Source: Algoriphagus ratkowskyi (GTDB lineage Bacteria; Bacteroidota; Bacteroidia; Cytophagales; Cyclobacteriaceae). From it: a stretch of DNA of 64,000 nt. Below the pieces are notes generated by a model. The model saw only the letters and a program-made list of their open reading frames with translations, did no database searches and was not told where the DNA came from. The first letter of the stretch is position 1. Every line of letters begins with the position of its first letter. The stretch spans positions 62,001 through 126,000 of the forward strand of contig NZ_MSSV01000011.1 of the NCBI RefSeq assembly GCF_002150505.1, in the 5' to 3' direction. Of the stretch, positions 35,371 to 44,064 are shown one piece after another. Both the position numbers and the translations under genes were made by a program.

Positions 35371-35478
35371 AGGGAGTGAGTTATAATCTTTCTTCTGCTA
35401 AGTATTTTAGCCAAACGTTTTTATGATTTTGAATCTTCAGGAGTATGAGTTGGATAGTAAAAACCAGAATTTGTTGAA

Positions 35479-36693
35479 CTACTTCAAACTTTCCAAAACT
35501 AACCTCACCAACTCATTCTTATCTCCAGCAGGGATCCATCTTGCTACGATCACTAGGTCATTTTCCTCATCTACATAAATCATATTTGTGCCTGCTCCGA
35601 TATGTGTGAAAGCAGTTTTTGGAGCGGCAGGAATATCTTTCTGATCGTAGTTCAAGAAGTAATTCATAAAGCCATAGCCAGGATTTGCAGGGGTAGGAGT
35701 TTTGGACTTCTCGATCCAAGAGGCAGGTATCAGTTGCTGTCCCTTCCAGTTGCCATCATTTAAAGTGAGGTACCCAAATCTTGCTTGATCCCAAGCCGAT
35801 AACATCATTCCACCTCCCCAATGAGAGCCTCCTGATACTGATTGCATGATCTGTCCATCGATGATTACAAAGGAATTCTCATAGCCTGTCCATCTCCAAG
35901 TATCGCTTGCGCCAATAGGATCCATCATTTTCTCTTTTATGACCTCCGGAAGTGGCTTTCTCCACACATTCATCAACGCTAGTGCAAGGACATTAACCCG
36001 AGTGTCATTGTATTCATAGACTGAGCCGGGAGTATTTTGTAGTCTTGCTCTTTTCTCTTTTGCTCCTTCACGCGGTCTATCCGCCCAATCTGGTTTGCCC
36101 CAGAGTGAACCTTCCCAATCAGACGTTTGCCGAAGCAAGTGGTCCCATGTAATGGTGCGGTTATGCTCGGTAGCAAAGAGTTCGAAGGTGTCATCTTGCT
36201 CAAAGTGATCAGCTTTATTTATACTGAGTTTGTTGGGTTCATATGGGTAGATGGGTGCCATGTAGGGATACACTAAGTCATTTTCAGAATTGATCAGTCC
36301 AGCTTCTATGGCTAGTCCTGCCGTGGTAGAAAGGAAGCTTTTGGCAACTGAAAAAGTCAAGTCTACACGACTGGGATCGCCCCATTGAGCTACTACATAT
36401 CCTTTATGGATAATCAGACCTGCTGCTGATCCGCGGGTTTTCATTGGCCCAATTGGATAGCCGAAGGGTTCACGCCCAAAGCCACCTTCATAGTGAGCTA
36501 TTTTCAGATTTGGATCTTCCTGGCTTTCATGTGCGATAGCAAAGTCAATAGCGACTTTGATTTTCCCTGCATCTATCCCCATCGACTCAGGACTTTTAGT
36601 TTCCCACTTGTTTTTTTCTGGAAAGTAAATTTGGGCATTCACCACTGAAGAAAAAATGACACAGAGTAGGAGGCTGCTGACTAGCTTTTTCAT
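35479..36693 (-). CDS. Class C beta-lactamase-fold serine hydrolase, exported
   Basis: A 404-aa protein with a signal peptide ending near 'SVVNAQIYF'. The beta-lactamase/transpeptidase-fold motif SxxK is Ser115-Val-Ala-Lys118 in 'FSVAKSFLSTTAGLA', and the Tyr motif is probably in 'VYEYNDTRVNVLA' (YxN-like). 'GGSHWGGGMMLSAWDQARFG' (quoted as GGSHWGGGMML) fits the third conserved region. It could be an esterase, D-peptidase or beta-lactamase; sequence alone does not decide. Single gene. Confidence 0.85.
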   Translation of the reverse strand: MKKLVSSLLLCVIFSSVVNAQIYFPEKNKWETKSPESMGIDAGKIKVAIDFAIAHESQEDPNLKIAHYEGGFGREPFGYPIGPMKTRGSAAGLIIHKGYVVAQWGDPSRVDLTFSVAKSFLSTTAGLAIEAGLINSENDLVYPYMAPIYPYEPNKLSINKADHFEQDDTFELFATEHNRTITWDHLLRQTSDWEGSLWGKPDWADRPREGAKEKRARLQNTPGSVYEYNDTRVNVLALALMNVWRKPLPEVIKEKMMDPIGASDTWRWTGYENSFVIIDGQIMQSVSGGSHWGGGMMLSAWDQARFGYLTLNDGNWKGQQLIPASWIEKSKTPTPANPGYGFMNYFLNYDQKDIPAAPKTAFTHIGAGTNMIYVDEENDLVIVARWIPAGDKNELVRLVLESLK

Positions 36694-37024
36694 GAAGTTA
36701 TAATTTGGATGAGTTTACTAAATAATCCTCAAATCGACAGACCATTTGTGGATTATTGTTGTCTTCTAAAATGAATAATTGGTCGCTTTAATCTGTAGCC
36801 AAAATAGGTAATTCCAGCAGAGTATGTTGTCTTATTAAGTAAGAAATATACTACATACAAGCAGTTACGATTAGTGACAGTGAACTGTTTATTGACTTTT
36901 AAAATTATTGCTCAGCCATTATTTTATTTTTTTTTCTAGTAATTATATTGCTGATAAAGCCTTGTTTTACAAGTATTTTTAGTCTTTCAATTAAATAATT
37001 TTTACTACTTAAACTTTTATCCTC
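36694..37024. other. 331-bp divergent intergenic region before the helical-repeat/caspase-like pair
   Basis: Very AT-rich, with a T9 tract near 36930 and a small dyad ACAGT-GA-ACTGT near 36880. No ORF of note and no clear TAnnTTTG box. It must hold the promoter of the plus-strand pair starting at 37025. Confidence 0.5.
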
Positions 37025-39064
37025 ATGGGAAATCTTAATGAAACACAGTTGAAAAAAATTCAATCAAGCAAGAGCTTGAAAGCAAGATTTGAAAGTATGC
37101 AGCTTTTGAAAGTGGATAGGAAAAACATCCATCAGGTCCTGAAAAGCAGCGAAGAGACGAGCGTGAAAGAATTGGATCTTACCTCAAAAGCTATTTTACT
37201 TCGTAGTCAAACGGGCGATTTTGAAGAAGCGTTTGAACTTGCTTCATGGTCTGCTAAAGCAAAACCAACTACCCGCAAAACTATAGTTAAGAGTTTTTTG
37301 AGAAATAAGCAGGCACCACTTTTAGTACATCAGATAGCGCGAATGAAAAGAAATGAGGCAGAAGATATGATGGCCGATTATTTTGGGGAAGGAGGCGATA
37401 TTAAGGACGTAGCAGAATGGCTGAGTGCTGCAGGAAAAATCCTCAAAACAGGCGTGGTGCCAGACGACACTGACGGACTTTGGGGATGGGTGAAAGATAC
37501 GGTAGGAACTGTAGTAGACGCCGTAGTCGGAGCGATTAATACGGTGGCAGATGCTATAGCCGCCGCTGGAAAGAACCTGGCCGAGGCTGTAGCGAAGGTT
37601 GTGACTTGGACTCAGGATAAAATTTCAGATTTCGTAGAAGCAGTCCTGGCAGCAGGCAAGTCTGTGGCTCAAGTACTGTCGGAAGCCGTCAAGAAAGGAA
37701 CTGCCGCAGTAAATAAATTTATTCAGGCTGTAATCGAAGCAGGGAAGAAGGGGTTGGAGGTGTTGAATTGGGCCATCGGTCAGGCTGAAAGTATCTTGAG
37801 AACAGCCTTAAGCAAACTAGAGCAACTTTTAGGTTCTTTCACCTCACTGCTTATGGAAGTAGCAAAAATGGCCGCATCCAGACTTAATGCTATTGTGAAA
37901 GCCCTGATTAGTGCGGGAAAAAGGTCTGTTGATTTTATAGCTAGATTAAACCGATTTGCTCTCTCTTTTGCAAAAAGACTAGTTCAGGAATTAAAAAAGT
38001 TAGGCAGAAGTTTGGGTGAAATCATGAGTGCAGTTATTAATCAGTCTAGACTAATCGCAAGAGTGGTTATAGATGCCTTGAAGGAACTGGGAAATTCAAT
38101 TTTTAACATATTAAGAGTTGTAGCTCACAAGACGGCACAGCAACTGGCTGTCATAATTGGAGCCATTAAAGACTTGGCCATTTCGCTAGGTACACTTCTA
38201 AATGACATTGCCAGATTTACCGCTGCTCAGGCCAGGAAATTAATGCAGGCTCTACGTGTCATCTGGACTCAAATCAAAGAAGTGCTAGAAGTGATCGCTC
38301 AAAAATCTGCTTCTGTAATCCGTACACTTATCACTGCCCTCATAGGCACGGTGAATCATTGGAGGGATGTGCTTAATGAAATCGCGACAAATGTTAGAGA
38401 CGCCTTTCGAAATGGATTGATCAAAGGATTAATAGAAATCGGAAAATCTGTCGTCACCTTAATGATTGAAGCAACAAAACTAGGAGCCTCTATTGCTGCA
38501 ATTATTTTTGCTGTTTTGCTTGATATTTTTGGTTCTCACAGAGGTTTGAATGCAGCTGAGAGAATACAGGCAGAAAAGGTGTTCGGTGTTTCTATAGATT
38601 TGGATCGTGTGAAGTTAACTGATGCCAGCCTCGCTGCTGATCTGATCATGTGGATGAATAAAAACCGTCCGTTCACCACTATGTATGTAATCAACTACAA
38701 ATCAGGATCAACATTACCTATGGATACATTGATTCATGAATTGACTCATGTGTGGCAAGCAGTCACCTCTGGTGGTGTATATATGATCGAAGCGCTTCAT
38801 TCACAGTTCTTTGGTAAAGGATACAATCTTTCAGAAAAGGACCTTGAAAAAGCAGGTGGTAGGTTGTTAAGCTTGGAAAGAGAGCAGCAAGCCGTAGTGG
38901 TTGAAGAGTTCTGGAAAGCTGAATTTAATGGTGAAAGAACCAAGATTTCTGTGGATTTATTGCGTCCCTTTGCTAAGCAAGTTCATAAGTCAAGATTTGT
39001 AATTAGGCCATTTAAATTGACCGACTTACAATTAAAGACTAATCTGGTTTTCGTTAATAATTAA
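37025..39064 (+). CDS. 29-residue helical-repeat protein with C-terminal HELTH zincin-like domain (novel)
   Basis: A 679-aa protein that I do not recognise as a named family. It has no signal peptide. Residues 1-140 are a helical N-terminal domain. From about 151 to 485 a 29-residue unit repeats: Gly/Ala of the (A/L)GK/LG(R/N)S turn stands at 182, 211, 240, 298, 327, 356 and 385, exact steps of 29 or 58, and later units keep hydrophobic positions 392, 421, 450 and 479 in register. Each unit looks like two amphipathic helices. 'GASIAAIIFAVLLDIFG' (487-503) could insert in a membrane. The C-terminal part has 'DTLIHELTHVWQAV' (HExxH, His571, Glu572, His575) and 'LEREQQAVVVEEF' (Glu618/Glu620), a zincin-like pattern. 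It is followed by the caspase-like gene after 12 nt. Confidence 0.85.
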   Translation: MGNLNETQLKKIQSSKSLKARFESMQLLKVDRKNIHQVLKSSEETSVKELDLTSKAILLRSQTGDFEEAFELASWSAKAKPTTRKTIVKSFLRNKQAPLLVHQIARMKRNEAEDMMADYFGEGGDIKDVAEWLSAAGKILKTGVVPDDTDGLWGWVKDTVGTVVDAVVGAINTVADAIAAAGKNLAEAVAKVVTWTQDKISDFVEAVLAAGKSVAQVLSEAVKKGTAAVNKFIQAVIEAGKKGLEVLNWAIGQAESILRTALSKLEQLLGSFTSLLMEVAKMAASRLNAIVKALISAGKRSVDFIARLNRFALSFAKRLVQELKKLGRSLGEIMSAVINQSRLIARVVIDALKELGNSIFNILRVVAHKTAQQLAVIIGAIKDLAISLGTLLNDIARFTAAQARKLMQALRVIWTQIKEVLEVIAQKSASVIRTLITALIGTVNHWRDVLNEIATNVRDAFRNGLIKGLIEIGKSVVTLMIEATKLGASIAAIIFAVLLDIFGSHRGLNAAERIQAEKVFGVSIDLDRVKLTDASLAADLIMWMNKNRPFTTMYVINYKSGSTLPMDTLIHELTHVWQAVTSGGVYMIEALHSQFFGKGYNLSEKDLEKAGGRLLSLEREQQAVVVEEFWKAEFNGERTKISVDLLRPFAKQVHKSRFVIRPFKLTDLQLKTNLVFVNN

Positions 39065-39076
39065 CTTTTTAAGCTG

Positions 39077-39964
39077 ATGAGAGCTGTCATTTTACCTGAA
39101 TTCTGGTATGAAGAAGCTACAATTTTTATGGAGAGGTTGAACTCACTTCAACCTCTCTATTTTAATATTCCTTATCCAGCGTCTGCACTCATGAAGTTGA
39201 ATGATTATACTTTAAGCTTGGGAGATTTACTGAACCAAAAGCAAGCTCATTCAGCATTGATTTTTCTTCCAAAGCATTTTGCATCTGGAGATAAAATTGA
39301 TTTATGGCCATCTTTGATTCAAGGTCATAGTACTGGAAGTTGGATTTTGGCCATTATTTTTGCAGATACCTGGACGGAAGCAGAACTAGCTTTGCTGCAA
39401 CTTACTGATGTAGAAGATAACTACGAGGAAATGGAAACTCATTTGACATGTCAATACCAGCCTCCTTATACTTCTATAGTTAAGAGCTGGCAGAATGAAA
39501 GAAGAATTACCTATCATCCTGGCGACTACTTCAAGGAGGATATTTTGCCAGCAATTTCTAAGATGAGAGGTAATTGGGTGTATTGGGGACACGGGGAAGG
39601 GGATAAGTTGCGCGGCTATGGCCATCTGCACACATCAGAGCTCCTGACGTACAGATGTACCAAACCTCTTAATTCTACCCTATGGTTTACATGCACTACA
39701 TTGGAAAGGGAATATCCAGAGAATATTGCACTGGCCTGGTACCAAAGTGGTGCTACAAAATGCATCTTCGCAAGTACTGAAAAAGTGGATACACAGGATA
39801 ATAAATTGCTTTCAGAAGTATGGCTAGAGTCAGCGAAAAATTGCGCTGGAAAAACTATTCCAGAGTTAATTTTGAAAGTTTTACAAAAAGATCCAGTATG
39901 TTTTCAAAAGATTCTGAACCAGTATTTTTTGATAGGAATTCCTTGGGTGAGTAGCCAGATTTAG
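39077..39964 (+). CDS. Caspase-like (clan CD, CHAT/C25-type) cysteine peptidase homologue
   Basis: A 295-aa cytoplasmic protein without signal peptide. The pattern 'WVYWGHGEGDKLRGYG' (His172) and, 34 residues on, 'STLWFTCTTLE' (Cys206) followed by 'AWYQSGATKCIFASTEKVDT' is the His-Gly/Cys dyad layout of clan CD peptidases such as CHAT and gingipain-like domains: a hydrophobic strand, GHG, then a strand ending in Cys, then 'GA..V/CIFAS'. The N-terminal 160 residues are not recognised. It lies 12 nt after the helical-repeat zincin gene and must be in the same operon. Activity is inferred; the family call rests on motifs only. Confidence 0.7.
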   Translation: MRAVILPEFWYEEATIFMERLNSLQPLYFNIPYPASALMKLNDYTLSLGDLLNQKQAHSALIFLPKHFASGDKIDLWPSLIQGHSTGSWILAIIFADTWTEAELALLQLTDVEDNYEEMETHLTCQYQPPYTSIVKSWQNERRITYHPGDYFKEDILPAISKMRGNWVYWGHGEGDKLRGYGHLHTSELLTYRCTKPLNSTLWFTCTTLEREYPENIALAWYQSGATKCIFASTEKVDTQDNKLLSEVWLESAKNCAGKTIPELILKVLQKDPVCFQKILNQYFLIGIPWVSSQI

Positions 39965-40051
39965 TCTTCTTTTACTATGGACAAGCTTTGGAATAATTGT
40001 TATAGAAAATAGTTGCTTCCCGCCTTTCTACTTTTTCCTTACCTTCGCGAC

Positions 40052-40393
40052 ATGGAAAATATACCACCTTGCCCCGCTTGTAACTCGCCTTATGGCTATG
40101 AATTAGATGAGAAACTGATCTGTCCAGAATGTAGTTTTGAGTGGACTCGCGGCGAAGTTCAAGAAGAAGTAGCCGAAGGCTTAGTAGTCAAAGATTCCAA
40201 TGGAGCCTTGCTTGCTGATGGTGATTCAGTGACCATCATAAAAGATCTACCTGTAAAAGGAGCACCTAAACCGATCAAGGCAGGTACTAAAGTGAAGAGT
40301 ATTCGACTAGTAGAGGGTGATCACAACATTGATTGCAAGATCGATGGATTTGGCTCTATGGCGCTGAAAAGTGAGTTTGTCAAGAAAGCTTAG
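40052..40393 (+). CDS. PhnA/YjdM-family zinc-ribbon protein
   Basis: A 113-aa protein: N-terminal zinc ribbon ('[13 protein letters not shown]' and 'ICPECSFEW', four Cys) and the C-terminal PhnA beta-barrel ('[20 protein letters not shown]', '[20 protein letters not shown]', 'KSEFVKK'). A TTG-started extension to 40013 is possible but the ATG at 40052 gives the usual family start. A TAnnTTTG-like box (TACCTTCG, 40040-40047) lies 4 nt before this ATG. Despite the phn name, the family is not tied to phosphonate use. Confidence 0.9.
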   Translation: MENIPPCPACNSPYGYELDEKLICPECSFEWTRGEVQEEVAEGLVVKDSNGALLADGDSVTIIKDLPVKGAPKPIKAGTKVKSIRLVEGDHNIDCKIDGFGSMALKSEFVKKA

Positions 40394-40486
40394 GGATTTA
40401 TGGTTTTTTAATTTCCCAGAGATTTGTCCGGATAATTACATTATCCAAGTTTTTTAAAACTAAAAGGGAGTTGTGCCCATTTGTAC

Positions 40487-40498
40487 GAAAACGTTTTC
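40487..40498. promoter_or_regulatory. LacI/PurR-class palindrome GAAAACGTTTTC between converging genes
   Basis: A perfect 12-bp palindrome with central ACGT, extended on the left by CG (CGAAAACGTTTTCT). It has the LacI-class operator shape but a different core from the AATCGATT sites. It lies between two gene 3' ends (40393 and 40603), not before a gene, so its role is unclear. Confidence 0.35.
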
Positions 40499-40530
40499 TT
40501 CGAAATGTCTTTTTATTCAAGCGTTATAAA

Positions 40531-40574
40531 ATAAAAAAAAGTAGCGAGAAGCAGTTCTTCATGCTTCTCACTAC
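40531..40574 (-). terminator. Rho-independent terminator of the ThuA gene
   Basis: GTAGCGAGAAGC (40541-40552) pairs with GCTTCTCACTAC (40563-40574), one wobble pair. An A8 run at 40533-40540 gives the T tail on the minus strand. Confidence 0.85.
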
Positions 40575-40602
40575 TTACTTTTTACCTATTACGTTTTAAC
40601 TT

Positions 40603-41529
40603 TTACTTCCCAATAGGCGTCTCATCCACTTTCACATCTCCAGCTACATACTGAAGTGCATCCAAGAAGTAAGCTAAAATGTTTGCGTTTTCGAAGCTAT
40701 GGGCATTGTGAGAAGTAGAGATATACATCGCTCTTCCTTTACCTTCTTTTCTGATCCAAGAGACATAAGTTTTACCTGAAGTTTTCTCCTGTCCCTTTCT
40801 CTGACCTTCAATTTCCGCATTGTTGAAATATGTCAAAGGATGGAAATCCAGCTTATCGTAGGCGCCTTTGTAGAAATACGGCTCATCAACGTGATTGTAA
40901 CCATCGGCTGGAAGTGACTTGGTCAAAGGATGTGAAGCATCCACTATTCTCACTTGGAAAGCCTGCTGCTTGGTGTGGTAATCGAAGCTACCGCCAGTTA
41001 GTTTGGAGAACTCAGCAGAATTATTTAGCATCGTGTCACCACCATGTACAAGTAGGATTCCTCCGCCTTTTTTCACATAATTGATGATATTTTGCTCCAA
41101 TTTATTCGCCTGAGCCCATACTGTAACACTGTCTAAAGAAGTGTCTTCACTGATTTTGTCAACAAATAGATTTCTGTATTGCGGCTTTGAGTTAGTGTTG
41201 TTAAATACCACTGCATCAAACTCCTTTAGCTTATCAGCTTCCATCATGGCGATGTCTGTACTGGTAGTCACTTCAAACGTTCCACTTTTATCGGAGATAA
41301 TCTGAATCATCGCCGAAGTGTGTGGGTTTACCCAATGCCAAAAACCTGTGTGCATAGAAAACACCAAGATTTTCTTTTTCTTTTTAAATGGGAAAGTGGC
41401 TTTGTCCGGAGCTAGTTCCGTGATTTTGTCTTTCCAGGCCTGATCCAATGGAATCTCCTTTGGGTTTTGCGCAAGAGCAAAATTGATGCTTGTTAGGAAA
41501 ACGATTCCGTAGATAATAATCTTCTTCAT
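40603..41529 (-). CDS. ThuA-like domain protein, exported
   Basis: A 308-aa secreted protein with signal peptide 'KKIIIYGIVFLTSINFALAQ'. The ThuA/glutamine-amidotransferase-like fold is shown by 'KILVFSMHTGFWHWVNPHTS', 'KEFDAVVFNNTNSKP', 'YVKKGGGILLVHGGDTML' and 'HNAHSFENANILAYFLDALQ' (in part). ThuA proteins are linked to sugar use but their reaction is not settled. It is divergent from the DUF6807/Gfo operon with an 80-bp gap, so shared control is likely. Confidence 0.88.
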   Translation of the reverse strand: MKKIIIYGIVFLTSINFALAQNPKEIPLDQAWKDKITELAPDKATFPFKKKKKILVFSMHTGFWHWVNPHTSAMIQIISDKSGTFEVTTSTDIAMMEADKLKEFDAVVFNNTNSKPQYRNLFVDKISEDTSLDSVTVWAQANKLEQNIINYVKKGGGILLVHGGDTMLNNSAEFSKLTGGSFDYHTKQQAFQVRIVDASHPLTKSLPADGYNHVDEPYFYKGAYDKLDFHPLTYFNNAEIEGQRKGQEKTSGKTYVSWIRKEGKGRAMYISTSHNAHSFENANILAYFLDALQYVAGDVKVDETPIGK

Positions 41530-41609
41530 GGGGTATTTGGATAAATGGGGTTAGTCATTCTTTTAGTTTCTCTATCTTTAAAATTCGATCCTAATAACCT
41601 GATTTTTAT

Positions 41610-42578
41610 ATGATATTCAAAAGAATTTTCTGCGTACTAGCTGTTTATCAGTGCTTAATGGTAGTAGCTTTTGCTCAAAAAGTAACCCTTAAAGAGACAA
41701 CTAACGGAATTGATTTCGTAATTGGTAATCAGTCAGTTCTAAGCTATCAAACTGTCGTCGCAGACGTCCCAGAAGGCATCAAAAAAGATTTTGCAAAATC
41801 TGGATTTATTCATCCTTTAAAGTCCCCATCAGGACAGGTTCTTACCAGAATTCAACCAAAAGACCATTACCATCACTACGGAATCTGGGGTCCTTGGACA
41901 AGAGCAACTATTAGTGGGAGAGAAGTTGACTTCTGGAATCTAGGTGATCAAAAGGGTAGAGTGGACTTTTCTCATGTGCTTTCTAAAAAGGAAGCTGGGG
42001 GTGCAGCAGAGCTCAACGTAAGGCAGAATCATCTCGATCTGAAAGCTCCTGAGTCGGAGCGTATTGCTATAGCTGAAGATCTTCGCATCAAAGTAAAACC
42101 AACTGATAAAGGTCGATATATGGTGGATTACACTACTACTATTGAGACTGCAATCCCAGGAGGTATTTTGCTTGATGACTACCGTTATGGTGGAGGAATT
42201 GGCTTTCGTGCCACTGAGAAATGGGGAACTGAAAATAGCAGCATTTTGACTGCTGATGGAGATACTCGAAAAACCGCAGATGGCACAAATACCAAATGGA
42301 TCATAGTGCAGGGAGATACTGACGATGCATCTGGCAAAAGCGGCATTCTCTTCCTTAGCCACAATACGAATAAATCTCATCCTGAACCACTTCGAGTTTG
42401 GCCAGAAAATAATTATGATGGGATTGGAAACGTCTTTATCGAATTTACTCCGATCCGCCATGACTCTTGGGAGCTACTCCCCAACCAACGCTACACACTT
42501 AAATACCGAATGATTGTCTTCGACGGTGAGATGACTGCTGCAGAAGCAAATGCCTATTGGTCTGCTTTTGTAAAATGA
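41610..42578 (+). CDS. DUF6807 (PmoA-like) exported protein
   Basis: A 322-aa protein with signal peptide ending at 'VAFAQK'. It has the family pattern 'KDHYHHYGIWGPWTRA' with a His cluster, 'GREVDFWNLGDQKGRV', and a C-terminal beta-sandwich-like part ending in 'LKYRMIVFDGEMTAAEANAYW' (seen as LKYRMIVFDGEMT). Proteins of this type sit in sugar-oxidoreductase clusters in Bacteroidota and Planctomycetota; the reaction is unknown. It is the first gene of a plus-strand run with two Gfo/Idh-type genes. Confidence 0.82.
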   Translation: MIFKRIFCVLAVYQCLMVVAFAQKVTLKETTNGIDFVIGNQSVLSYQTVVADVPEGIKKDFAKSGFIHPLKSPSGQVLTRIQPKDHYHHYGIWGPWTRATISGREVDFWNLGDQKGRVDFSHVLSKKEAGGAAELNVRQNHLDLKAPESERIAIAEDLRIKVKPTDKGRYMVDYTTTIETAIPGGILLDDYRYGGGIGFRATEKWGTENSSILTADGDTRKTADGTNTKWIIVQGDTDDASGKSGILFLSHNTNKSHPEPLRVWPENNYDGIGNVFIEFTPIRHDSWELLPNQRYTLKYRMIVFDGEMTAAEANAYWSAFVK

Positions 42579-42681
42579 GTTTGAAATTATTATTATTTCA
42601 AATACGCTTAGTTAACTCATATTGCCGAAGAAGAAGTCAATAACAAAAAGAAACCCTTAATTAATTAACCCCCTAAGAAAG

Positions 42682-44052
42682 ATGAAAAGAAGAGAATTTA
42701 TTAAGAACAGCGCCTTAGCAGGTGCAGCAATCGGTTTTCCAACCATTGTTCCTTCTTCAGTTTTTGGAAAAAATGCACCTAGTAATAAAATCAATATAGG
42801 TCAAATTGGTTGCGGTAGAATAGCACGTGACCATGATTTGCCAGGAGTGATGCAGCATGACATTGCACGAATCATCGCGGTGTCTGATCTGGATAGTAAT
42901 CGCATGGCAGATGGTAAAAAACTGGTGGAGAATTATTACACCAAGAAAATGGGACAAGCTTACCTAGACGTCAAGCAATATGCTGACTACAAGGATATGC
43001 TTGAGAATAAGGATATCGATGCAATCGTAATCAGTACACCAGATCACTGGCATTCGCAGCCAGCGATGGAAGCATCTTTGGCAGGAAAACATGTCTATGT
43101 CCAAAAGCCAACTTCTCTTACTATCCGAGAGGGAAGACAATTGGTAGATGCAGTGAAAAAATCAGGAACCGTACTTCAACTTGGTACCCAGCAGCGCTCC
43201 AGTGAGCAATTTAGATATGCTGCCGAGCTTGTAAGAAACGGTAGAATAGGAAAACTTCACACCGTGAAGATTGGTCTTCCAGGAGATCCAGCTGGACCAG
43301 AAGCAACTCCAATGCCTATTCCTAAGAACTTGAATTATGACATGTGGTTGGGTTCTACTCCAGAAGTTCCTTATACAGAAATCGGAGTTCATCCAGCAAC
43401 TGGATATGACAGACCGGGATGGCTTAGAAGAGAGCAGTTTGGTGCTGGGATGATTACTGGCTGGGGTCAGCATCATTACGATTCAGCGGCTTGGGGAATG
43501 GATACCGAATTGACAGGGCCTAGATATATCCAGGCAGTAGCTGAGTTTCCTCATTCAGGACTTTGGGATGTGCATGGCGATTTCTACGCAAAAGCGGAAT
43601 ATGACAATGGTATCACTATGTACTCAGGTGGTAGCTATCCTAATGGTATTCGCTATGAAGGTACCGAAGGATGGATTTGGGTGTCTCGTGGCAGCTACGT
43701 AGCCTCTTCCTCTGATCCAGTTGCCCAAGGCAATAGTGCCAAGGCGTTGGATGCTTCAGATCCTAAGATTTTGAAATCTGTGATCGGTCCTGACGAGATT
43801 CAGTTGACTAGAAGTACTGAGCATCATGGCAACTGGCTAGGAGCAATTCAGGGAAATAACGAATTGCTTTCTCCAGTAGAAATAGGTCATCGTTCTTGCT
43901 CAGTTTGTCTAGTGACGCATATCTCTATGAAGCTAGGTAGAAAGCTAGAGTGGGATGCCAGCAAGGAGCAATTCATTGGCGATGCGGAAGCAAACGCTAT
44001 GTTGGGAAGACCACAGAGAGCACCCTATGGTACAAATCATATTAAAATTTAA
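42682..44052 (+). CDS. Gfo/Idh/MocA-family oxidoreductase, Tat-exported
   Basis: A 456-aa protein with Tat-like signal 'MKRREFIKNSALAGAAIG'. Rossmann segment 'INIGQIGCGRIARDHDLPG', family signature 'HVYVQKPTSLTIREGRQL' with QKP in place of the common EKP (Lys retained), 'STPDHWHSQPAM', and 'GWGQHHYDSAAWGMD' with catalytic-site His/Asp residues. It would act on a periplasmic sugar with bound NAD(P). It stands between the DUF6807 gene (103 nt) and a second Gfo-type gene (12 nt). Confidence 0.9.
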   Translation: MKRREFIKNSALAGAAIGFPTIVPSSVFGKNAPSNKINIGQIGCGRIARDHDLPGVMQHDIARIIAVSDLDSNRMADGKKLVENYYTKKMGQAYLDVKQYADYKDMLENKDIDAIVISTPDHWHSQPAMEASLAGKHVYVQKPTSLTIREGRQLVDAVKKSGTVLQLGTQQRSSEQFRYAAELVRNGRIGKLHTVKIGLPGDPAGPEATPMPIPKNLNYDMWLGSTPEVPYTEIGVHPATGYDRPGWLRREQFGAGMITGWGQHHYDSAAWGMDTELTGPRYIQAVAEFPHSGLWDVHGDFYAKAEYDNGITMYSGGSYPNGIRYEGTEGWIWVSRGSYVASSSDPVAQGNSAKALDASDPKILKSVIGPDEIQLTRSTEHHGNWLGAIQGNNELLSPVEIGHRSCSVCLVTHISMKLGRKLEWDASKEQFIGDAEANAMLGRPQRAPYGTNHIKI

Positions 44053-44064
44053 TACGAGAATATT

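Noticed and set aside
37475-38479. Idea that the helical-repeat protein is a phage tape-measure protein
   Set aside because: There are no phage structural genes nearby, and the zincin domain and caspase-like partner do not fit.
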